Source of the DNA: Nectonema munidae
Lineage: Eukaryota > Nematomorpha > Nectonematoida > Nectonematidae
Assembly (NCBI GenBank): GCA_030549495.1
Contig: JAUIRK010001040.1
Location: forward strand, 930,001 to 994,000
Direction: 5' to 3'
Length of the DNA stretch: 64,000 nucleotides
Of this stretch, positions 28,101 through 40,100 are shown piece after piece; the first letter of the stretch is position 1, and each line of letters begins with the position of its first letter. The translations under genes were made by a program, and so were the position numbers. Below the pieces are notes generated by a model. The model was given only the letters and a program-made list of their open reading frames with translations, searched no databases and was not told the origin of the DNA.

Positions 28101-31100
28101 TTGCTTATATGTAAAAAGGTATATAGTACAATACTTTTATCTCTTCCTGCACTTGTTTTGATTGGTGTATACCATGTGGCGTTTCGACAGGTCGATGAAA
28201 TTTATTTTATCATTAATAAAAATTCAATAGAAATATCACAGACTTTAATACAAAGGTTATGAGCGTTTTCCTTGAGTTTTGAAAGTATAGCGTTTACCAG
28301 GCGAATACGATATTTGAATTGAATTATTGCTTCATTTTGATTGGCTTGAGAAAACGCACTCCCACTAAACATGGATTCATTTACTCAACACAAAGAAACT
28401 TTGATGATTGGAATTATTTTCCGGAACTCTCACAAACTCAAGATCAAGTTTGATATTTTTTGGCCGTCTAGAAGATTTTATTTTGTTACTTGATATAGCT
28501 TAAAGATGCAAAAAGAAGAGCTTCATTGGCCTATATTTTGCTTAAATATATATGCTATGTTAAGGAAGAAACCTTTGGGCATGGAGATTTAATAAGATCT
28601 CTATAATATTAAGAGAATCCATTATAGTTATCATCCAAAGTTTGATGGTAGTGCAAAAGATATTAGAACGTTTCTAACTAAATTAGAGTGCACAAAGGCT
28701 TCTTTCTACTTCGCTCATATATTGGATGATATATATGCTCTTGCATTTTCCAGGTTCCACGATCATGAGGACGAGTAGCATGAATGAGGGAAACAAAGTG
28801 AAGTTGTTCTCGGAATCAATCATCTACGTCGGATACGAAGATGGGTACTGGAGCAAGCCCTACTTCGACTGTGGCGGCGCAAACAAATGGATGATGACGT
28901 ACACAGTTCCCTTTTTCGACTTCAAAAAGAACGAGTATTACTTCAAGTATGAGGCCTTCTTCCATTTTGTTTTTGTGACACGCCATTTTACAGACTTTTA
29001 AGTTATGCTAGCAAGACACATTTCTTTTCATAAAGGTAACGATACTGTGGGGTGTTTTCATTGAGAAGGCACATTGTACCGCGGTATTGAACTATGAGGG
29101 AGGGGACCTAAGTAAGGTTGGTTAGGTACTGGGTTTCGACAACTCAAGCTCTTGGATTCGATCCTGCATCGAGCCTACTTTCCGCAAAGTTTGATACAAG
29201 CGCCATAATTATGCCTTCTCGATGAAAACACACCAACCTCTATGAAGAAAGTAGACTTGATGCCGGTTCGAACCCAAAACCTTCAGTTATCGAAACCGAG
29301 TATCTAACCAACCTTACTGAACGGCCAAAATAAATATAAACTCTTTACTCATAAGGCAGTAAATCTAAAGTAAATCTCATAAGGATCTCCCCCTCGCTCG
29401 GATCTTACATACATTGATACACAAATTGGAATCACATCCGATGAAATATTTTCTCTTGTTTAATAGTAGTTTAAAAAGATGTGTTTATTTTGCATTTAGA
29501 TATGTCAAGTTTCATGCAGTCCTGATGGCTGTCAATTTTTGCCAAATTTAAATTATGCTATAAATACGCGAAGTGATGAGAGGGAGGGAGTTTAACCCAT
29601 TTACGACCAAGCAAAGCAGACGATATCTAAAAAAACGCAGACGATTTATATTCAAAGTCATTGAAAAAAGCAGACGACGATGAAATTACTTATGTTCCAA
29701 AATAGGAACATTGGTCGTAAATGGGTTAATAAAACTTCTAGAAAATGGTGTAGTTCACATGAACTGCATATTGAATGAAGTGCTTTGTGATATTGAAAAT
29801 ATGTCAATTGTCTATAATTATGAAGAAAATTTCTTTCAAGCACAGATTGCAAATTAAGAAAGATGCTAAAAACTCTGCTTCAATGTGTTTCATTTTGTTA
29901 TTATTCAAAGTACGTTGCCTGAAATAATGAAATTATTTTAACTTTGAAACTGCATATCTAAATTTGGTTAGATTTTAAATTTTGAAACAAAGTTTTCCAC
30001 ATTTTTTAGGAAGCAATTTATTCATTTTTTGATGCGAAACTAAAAGTCAATTGACAACACAGTGCTTTTGTTTTTATACAATAAAAACGCAATGTTCGGT
30101 CATGTAGCATCTTAAAAGGTATGGAAATAGGTTATCTGATCTCTTTCAAAAGTTAGTTGAATTAGAGCGGTACATCTGGTTTTGGATAATATTATAGTAT
30201 GCGATATAGTATTAGGTTTAATATTGATGAGCAAATTGATCGAAGCGTATTATCTGTGAATGGCATGATCTCTAGTGCTTTTTAACTTTTTGTACCACTC
30301 CAAGCTTAAAAATGTTCAAAGAGTAAAAAATTGTGAAAGGGCATTGAAAAGTGTTCCTCGGTTCTTTTATCAGCTCTACGAATTCATATTTTTTACAGTT
30401 TCTCAATGATGCAAATCTTACTCCAAAAAAATCTGAGCAAATGGATTAATAAATTCTTCGAATAGAAAAAGCCATTTTGCTATCAGTCATCTTGTGTGAC
30501 AGCTCGTCACAAATCTCTTGATTGAATTTTCAACAATTTGGAAATAGGTGAATAACTTTTCATCTATAGCTCCGATTTTATGCTCAAAACTACAAGCCTG
30601 ATGTTATATATCGGTTGAATTAAAAGTCAACTGTTGGCTGAAAGAACTTTTTTGATTGAATATGGACATCCCAAAATTAATATTCTAGGATTACCAGATG
30701 TCCAGATTTGTATGGAAAAAAAATTTTTTAACCGATTTTTTCTAAAACCTAAATTGTCTGGATTTTTTCTAGTGCTAATCTTTAAATGATTTTAATATCA
30801 AAATAGATGATATAAAATCTTTTTTTTAAAATATCAAAATAGATGATATAGAAATTGGTCAATTTCTGTATTTAAATTTTTTTGGAATGATGAAAAAGAA
30901 TACTAACTTTCAACTACTATCTACACTACTACAAACGCATAACGCATATATATAGAGAGAATTTTTTCTTTGATGAAGCATCAATAGAATGATTTTAGAA
31001 GCCAATTTTATCAATTGAAGCAGTAAGAAAGCATTATGATAGTAAACTATAATTTGAGAAAAGTTTATTGCTGTCAATGTTATTGTTATCTCCATCAAAA

Positions 31101-34100
31101 TAAAGAAATTTTGAAGAATAATTTATTTTCCCAAAAATACGATTGAATCAAAAATATTGCTCGATTTTTGCAATTTGGAATTTTTTTAAAAAAACTCATT
31201 AATATATAAAGTATTTTAAAATTAAATTAGTCTGGCTTTGTGCCAATTTTTTTAAAATTATTTTTCTGCTAAATGTCCTCTATTTTATTTAAAATGTGGA
31301 AGCCCTAATTTACACATTAATTGACATTTTAAGATTGGAACAAAGTCATTTTGAAAATAAAAATGTTTCACCCAAAAAAATTAATATGTGCATAAATAAA
31401 TATAAATCAATCTTATAGTCAACTAGGATACGGATTTTTTATTTAATTATTATAGCAAAAAGAATAGCAGTAAGTAACTTCCATCTTTTAAAACATTTCT
31501 TTAGAACCTTTCAACTTAAAAATAAAAATTGTATGCTAAAATTTTGTCGGACTCATATGTTAGGACAAAATTTTTTCGTTCTTGAAAAGCAGATAAAACA
31601 AATCAAAAAATCGTATTTTTGAGGTACACATAATTGCCTTTCCAATTTATTATTATTGTATAGAGGGACAAGCGGAATTGATATTGACTTACGTAAAGTT
31701 GACATTAACCAATGTGATGATGGTGAAAAGAATGCAGGCAACAACATCTTTGCGGATTCTCACAAATGTGATCGCTTATCCACATATGTAAGTATTTTTT
31801 TTTAGCTTTTTATTAAAAAATAAAACAGAGCGTTTATACCATTTTATCCTTCCAACTTATGAATGTATTTTTTAATCAAGGTTTGAATAATTTTTTGTGA
31901 AGTTTAAACAATTACATATGTTAGGTTTGGATCAGTTTTCTAAATATTGCATTGCAAATACAATTTGATAAATTAATATCAACATTGTTTCTCCATTAAT
32001 TAAAAAAAAGTAAAAAAATATGCGCTATTTATGATTTTCAAAGTTTATTTTAAAATTAAACGCAATTTTCGAAATTTTTAATTTTCGAGACTACAATTAG
32101 AATGGCTATCGGTATTGGCAAATTGCAAAAAAATCAAGAATCACAATCGGTCAACATTTTAAAATCGCTACATCCCAAGTTATTTTATCATTTAAAGTAG
32201 AATATTTGATTTTACTGAATACTTGTGCCTAAGTGAGTCTAAAAGGCTTAAAAGAAATCTCAAAAATAAAATAAAACTCCCTTTAATAAATCTAGGATTA
32301 AAGAATTTGGAAAAACATTTCAAACAAACTATGCTGAATTAATACGAAAATATAAACTTTTTACAAAAAAAAAAATGTGTTTATTGAGCTATAAAACTAT
32401 AAAAAAAGTTCATTAACACCAATCTCAAAAAGTTTAATTAAAAAAAATTGTGACTTCATTAACTTTGAACGTCCCTAACATATGTACTTATGGAATTTTG
32501 ATATTCCTTGTCCCAGCCACTCTTCGTTTCTCAATACAACTCGCACCCATGTCCCAACCCTCCTCCCTACCCCCACAAATCCACTCTGATTGTAAATGCA
32601 CTTTTCACAGGTAAATTTATAAAGGTGATTGCCCTGATTCAATTTTTTCGAATTAAAAATACACGACAAATTTTGTGTGTAGCTTCAAACCTTATCTTTT
32701 GTTCTTTAGTGTGAGCATGTGACAGGCAAAGGATTTCGAAGGGGCTCCTACAGATGTGTCTGCAAACCAAAGTTCTATCACGCAACACCGATTCTAAACA
32801 GACATTACTTTCAAGGAGTTTTTGTGGAAGAAGAATTTGAGAAGTTCTCAAAGGTACTATATTTCCCATTGATTTATACTTTGCCTTCTTGCATATAGCT
32901 GTCCTCAACTCTAACATTAAAAAATATGGATTCTGTTAATTTTTCGACTCATCATCATCATCATCATCATCATTTGCATTAACATCATCACCATGCAATC
33001 ATCTTCCAAAAAATCTGTCTAAAAATGGTCCTAACATCTATTTGACTTTTCCATTCTCAATATGTAAAATGAGCTTCCTCTTCCCTGTGTATAGTAACAT
33101 GTTTACTTATAAATTCCCTTTAATTTTTCACATAGAGTTCGTTTGTTTGCAATTTAAGCTCGTCTTTTTCACCGTGTTCTTCTTTCATTACGTTAAGTGC
33201 AGTCTTCGTTATTTTCACTTTATATTCTTTTCTTATTTCATTTAAATTGCTCCCTTTTCAGTTTTAGTTCATGTTTTTTTCACTTTAAGATCGTCTTTTT
33301 TCAATAAAAGTTTATCTTTTTCACTTTGTTCGTCTTTTTTACGTAAATTTCATGTTTAAAAACGTTAAATTTCTCTTTTTTGACTTTATGTTCCTCTATT
33401 TTCTATCTAAGTTATTCTGTTTTTAGTTCTTTGTTCTTCTTTTTTTATTTTAAGACTTTATCTTTAAAAAAAATTTTATTTTAGACTTTATCTTTCTCAT
33501 TATCACTTCCAATTCCACATTTTTATTTTTAACTCAGTCATAATTACTTTGACTAAAAGCTTTTACTTTTTAAAATATCCCAGTTAAAGTGAAAAAGGAG
33601 GACGTTGTGAAAAAGCGAAAAATTAGCGTGAAAAATACGACATATATTTATACATGAGTTTGGAGTAAAATTTGGTCTCTCACTCTTAAATGTAAAATAC
33701 CCGATGTGTGATTAGAATCAGCCGAACGTGTATTCGGAGTTGCGATGCAAGCCGTGTCCTGCCGACTGTAACGAGTGCACCAGCTACAAACCGTGCTCCC
33801 TCCAATACAACTTCCAATTCCGAACAATCCTCCTTCTATTGCACTGCTGCATCATGCTCGGGCTCATTCCCCTCTTCATCTATACGATTCGCAATCGCAC
33901 TTTGCCAATCATAAAAGCTGCCAGTCCATCAATGCTCTACACCATCCTCATTGGCGCTTTCTTCCTCTACATCGAAGTAAGTGTTCCTTTTCAATCAATC
34001 AAATTCTTGACACTTTTTTATTGACGTAATTACCTTTTCTACCCCAGAAAAAAGGATAAGCAAAACTAAAGCATTCTTGCCTTTCCAAAATATTTATTTT

Positions 34101-37100
34101 AGAAGAGTATTTTCATAATTATTTTCATCGGATGTAAAATAATGTTGGAATACCCTTTAAAAATATCGATAAAATCTCTTAATAATTTTAAATATAAATA
34201 AAAAAAAACTCTGTGTAAAGAAAAAAATTCATAAATAATAATTTTATTTCAATTTATCAAATGAAGAAAAATAGACGTATGTAAGAAAATTCAAAACAAT
34301 AAGCCAAAAATATCAGCCCACTCAACCAATATCTAACTCTAGAGGAAAAAAATGTTTCAACTGTTGGAAATTATGTGTTACAAACTTTTTAAATCTGCAA
34401 TTTTGCTAAAAAGATATCCTTTTAAAATGGCTCTTAGAGGTGTTATAGAATTTCGATATTTTTTGTTTCTTTTGACTAATTTTTTGAGTTTCATAATCAG
34501 AAACTTTAAAAAACATTAATTATTTTATGCATATACGGAAACAATAAGCTACATTCATTAGTTTTAATTAATAATTCGATTTAAAATTTTGATATTTTTC
34601 TCATTAGATGCTTTAATTATTATTTGTTTTCCAAGTTAGACTTCGCTTTTGTTCGAATAATAATCACGTTTTTGTTACAATTTTCTACTTTTGCTTACAC
34701 TTTTCACAACTTTAACACAACAAAACTGATTTGTTAGTCATTTTCTTCCATAATAAACTTTTTTAAATAAAGAGTCTCAATTATATAACTTTGAAATAAG
34801 TGTATCTTTGAACTATCATCTGTAAGAGCTTCTTTTAAACTGTCAACTGTTATGGTCGTCTTGTGAGTGAACTTTCAATGTCCAACGAACGGTCAAAGTT
34901 TATCTTTTTTTTTAAAGTATTATTTCAAGCCATTTTTGGTACGCTTAGTTTTAATAATGAAATATTTTATTGCTTCATCATTTTAAAACAAGATTTATTT
35001 TTTACCATTTTCTATGGGGTTGATGCTTTTGATTTTCTTTCTCCATTCTGGTCTATCATTCCATCATTGTATCGAACTATGAGGAAAGTAGGCTTGATGC
35101 GGGATCGAACCCAAAACCCAGAGTTATGGAAACCCAGCATCTAACCAACCTTACTCACGCCCCTAAATTCCATCATTGAAAAAAGACTATTTATAACATA
35201 AAAAAGAAAAATTAGAATAGAAAAAAGACAATTTTGAACTAAAAAAAGACAATTTAAAAGTAAAAAGGGTATATTTTAAAGCAAATGATATATTTTAAAA
35301 CAATTTTATAGTTTAATAGCAATATTAAAAGTAATATCTTTGCATCCTATGTTAAAAATTTTACTTCAAGTTTTTTATTAACCACAAATCATTGAGCTTT
35401 AAATTTAAACAAGATAAATCTTTCTATATACTGTAAATTTTAGTAGCATTCATTTGGGGTACAAAATCATAAAATTTTTGTTATGGAGTAGGCATGTTAA
35501 AAACTTTTAGGCAGAGCTCATGTACTAGATCAGAATTATTGCTTTTTTCGTGCTCATCAAAGTAAGTGTGTCTTCAACCAATCAAATCTCACGAGCAATT
35601 TCATTGCTTATGATTAGATTTTCTGCCCAAGAAGCATGACAGTTGAGAGTTCTACATAATTATATGAATTTTATGGATTGGAAAAATATGATTTGTATAA
35701 TATATGCGGGCATTAGATGGCGGAGTACATTTATATTTCTTTGAACAGATCATCGCTATATACCCAAAGCCGACGATTATCACGTGCAATTTGGACTTTT
35801 TTGCGCGCAAACTGGGATTCTCCATCTTATATGGAAGCCTCATTCTCAAAACATGGCGGTATTTTTAAACGCTTTGATTTCAACATTACTCCGAGTGTTT
35901 ATGTGAGGTGTATGTGTGTGTGTCAGTACAAGGACGCAATTAAGAATTTTTGAAGGGGCGGGGAGGGGGCAAAAAAATTTTTTTTTTTGTTATTATAGTA
36001 AAAGGCTTTTTTAATTCAACTGGGAAAATAAATATTTTTATAAATCTTGAATAGTGTTTTTAAGCAGAAGTTAAAATTTTATAACATTAGCTTATCTGAC
36101 GCTATCAACCCATTTTTAGCCTTATTGGCATAAATCATTGCTACAAGGCAATGTTTTATAGCAGTTATTCTGTTTTCCTGAATTCATGTGACTTTAAACT
36201 TCATAACATATCATTTTCTTAAACATTTCCCTTTCAATTCAGCATAAAATTTTGTGCAAATGTCTAAATTATATATTTGAAGGATGGAATACTCATTTCT
36301 TTGGACATTGACATCACCCTGATCCTCAGGTGGTTAATATAATTTTTTTTATATAAACATCTATTGTTTGATATCAACAGTTTCTACGTTTCCCTGTTTA
36401 CGGTCATGTTAAAACAAGTCCTAGTGCTTGAGTTCATTCTGGTCCATAATTTTTGTAGGCCGGCCCATTTGTTCCTTAGATCTTATACAAACCGATTCAA
36501 AATATAGACGTTCTAGTACAGTCTTAATTAGGATATTATAATGACCGGACTGACTACGGACTGAACTTTGAACAAATGCAAGTTTATTATGCACATATGA
36601 CATTGTTCCAATTGGTTATATAAGATTTTGCCATGATTTTTAGTTTTCGTACAAATGGCCATAATTAATGTTGATAATAAAACGTAAGGTAGAGTAGATA
36701 TGATGAATGAAAATGTTGAAGAATTCAAGAGTCCGGAGAAAAACTGTGCGCTGACCTTTTTATCGTTTTTTCAAATATGATTGATATGGCTTGCTTTGAC
36801 CCATATTTCATTGTTAATAAGAAGAAGGGATACTTACGATCAAGAAAAGTGTTTCTCAAAAATTGAAGTCCTAAACCTGCTCTAACCCTTAATTATAGAA
36901 ACATCTTTCAGTTGAAATAAAAACGCGATAAATAAATTCACGTCTTGAAGGGAGCACTTCAATAAACATTCGTTGAAACGTTTTCTATAATTTTGGGTGT
37001 CAAAGTGTACATATGGTAAGTCTCTTTCGTTAATTCCTTTGTTTTCATATTTTTTCCTCTCATTACCACTGAAAAATATTTGAAAGCACAGCATTTCTTT

Positions 37101-40100
37101 TAAATAGATGATCAAGATTTTAATAAACTTTAAAATTGCCTACTTTATAATTGAATATCTTTTACACTTTTTTCAAAGTTAAATTAAAATTTTACTTTTT
37201 CTATCAATAAATTCATTCCTAAAAATTTTCTTCCATAATCAAATAAATCGCTATCACCCTCGAATAAGTCATTTTTCATCTGAGATTTGGGATCACCACA
37301 AGGCACTATCATTAAAATTCTAATAACATTTATTATTTTATGCAAAAAGTGAATTTTTGAAAAAATATTTTTACTTAAAAAAATGCCCCCCGAATTTTTT
37401 TTTCGCCCAGAAGTTGGCGGTTTGAGAGAAACCCTGGTTTTATCTTATGTATGAAATATAGTTATTCATTTATATTAAAGCTATATGCAACAAAAACAAG
37501 TGCTTGTCAAACTGTGACAGCATATTTTGACGACAGACATTTGGCCAAGGGACATTTGATGGAAGGGATATTTAGTCGAATGGACATTTTCCCAAAAATG
37601 TACAAACAATTTGACAATTTTTGTAGACAATTTTTGTAGTCATGAAACGGATAAATATATCAAAAATTGTCACTTTTGAGGAAAAAAAAATTTCATTTTT
37701 AAGAGGTTTTGAAAATATGAAAAATTTTCAACTACTGCACTCCAAATCTGCAACATAATTTTGTTTTATTTTTCTAGTTTTAACTTCTATACACAAATTA
37801 GGCGGAAGAATTATTTTATCTACTAGAAGTTACATGACAAATGTTCCATTCCGCCAAATATCCGTTTGTTAAAAAATTTTTTTTGCCCAAATGTTCATTC
37901 GGCAAATGTCATATGGCCAAATTTTCGCTGACCTTTCAATCACACTCGATATTGTTTCCATCTTTCATTCTTTTTTGCTTCCCTTTTAAAAAGTGTATAT
38001 CTTTCAATTAAAAAGTAAATGAAGAATTTATGCTTTTTTTAATGTATACAAATTTTTTTGAAGAAAAAGTATTGATTAGCTTTTTTAAAAAAAACTTTGT
38101 GAATTAATAATAATTCTTGCTTTGTTAAAGTATTATAAATAGTATATATTGATTAAAAATATCCCTTGCTTTATTAAAAGTTAAAAGTTAGCACTTTGTT
38201 ATTAAATTAATTGATTATTTAAATTTCATCAATAAGAAATTAGTTAGTTTTTTACTTTGTTGGCTTATTTGTTAGTTTTTTCGTTAATCACCGACAGCGA
38301 GATTGCAGGTGGGAAGTAGAAAAAAAACGATCGATTTTGGAATTCGTCTAGAACCACTTCTACGGGATGCGAGGGATTCTACAGTGAAATGGCATTTGAA
38401 TTTCAATTTGCAGGATTTCAATCGTCTTTCGGATTCGCTCGGCGCAAAGAGTCAGCTTATCGGATCGCCTTGTACTGAAAAAGCTTGGCTTCATTGTGAT
38501 GGCGTTTACAACCGTGGCAATCCTGCGCATAAACATCTCTCCCATCCTCGTGAACACGGTGATCAACTTTGAAAACCTGAGAGCACACTACTGCACTTAC
38601 AATTGGTGGGACTACACAATGAATACCCGTACTTTCCTTAGAACTTTCTTACTTTTAAAAAATGTTGCAATGCCATTGGCTAAAGAAGTGCTAATCAAAC
38701 TTTTTGAGATTCCTCTACCAAATATGTATAAATCTCTGTGCGCTATAATGAAGATTAAGACAAAACTAAAACTACACAATGAATACGCAACTTCTTTTAC
38801 ATTTTTTCCTTTAGAAAAGATGATCATGCTATTGGCTAAAAAAGTGTTTATCAAACTTTTTGAAATTGGTTTCCTCATTATCTACTAATTTAGCCTTGGC
38901 TCATGTCTATGTGATTGTCATATAGTCAAAATTCAGGATATACTAAAAATCCAGAATGAATATTAGATTTTATTTACAATTGACGTCTTTTTAAAAAAAA
39001 TGTAAAAAAAAGTAATGCAATATTTTAATATATTCTGCAACTCTTGAGAGCTTATTTGGGTCTAAAATTCAAAAAAATTATAAACTAAGAATATATAGAG
39101 GTGAATGGACAACTAGGTGAAAAAATTTGGCAAGCTTATCAAACGGAACAAATAAAAAGGTGCACTAATTTCCAGAATGCAATGTAAGTATAGTAAATGA
39201 TTAAAAAGTAAATTCGTCTTTTTCCGCTTTAAATACATTCGTCTTTTTTCGCTTTAATTTAAATCATATAACAAATTTTAAATGATTAAAGGCGAATTCA
39301 AAGTGAAATTGGTATATATTATGTATACAGCAAGGAATGTAGCTTGCGAATACTCTCACTCAATGCACCCAGGATCGAGTGTTCACGAGTGCACACGGCG
39401 GTTCACGAGTGCAGACGGTAATTTACGTTTTGAAATTGCGGTACGAAACTTTTTTGTTAAAAATACGATTCGTACAAAAAAAGTACAGAATTATTCAAAC
39501 CGTTCCTGAATTATAAGATTTTGATTTTTTTTCTATTCTGAAGTGCGTTTTAAGTAAGAAATTTTGGATCAAGTGTAGAATCTGACTCCAAAAAAGTCAA
39601 GTGAAGAATCTGACTCCAGAAAATTATCTTGAGTTAGTGTTTTTTATCTAATTTTAAACCCATCATAAATTAGATTTTAGAGTTAGTGTTAGTAAAACTG
39701 GTAGAGTTTTATTAAAAGATTTTTTTGCTTAAAAAAGTTTATAATTTGTATATTGTCACTTTCATTAATTTATTTTCAACAGAAAGTTTATGTAAAAATC
39801 ATTATTCATATCAATTTGATGTTTCATTTAGTACTTGTGTATATGAAAAGAGCAAAAGAAAAACTTTGTTCGAATTTTAAAATCAAAATGTATCAGGATC
39901 AAAAAAATGCCTTGAAATCGTCTGCTTAATTTTCATTAGATAAGTTTGAAAAAATCCATGTTCAACAAAGAAATAAAAAATTTTAAAAACTCAAATTTTC
40001 AAATTGAAAAAAAAATGTAACTTTTCGAGAGAAATTTCGGAAATCACAATCAAGTGTAGAATCTGACTCTCAAAACGTTCTTTTCGAAACCATATTATTT

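Noticed and set aside
33708-34029. Other plus-strand frames over receptor exon 5
   Set aside because: Shadows of the true frame, which alone carries the cysteine cluster and membrane helices in phase with neighbouring exons.
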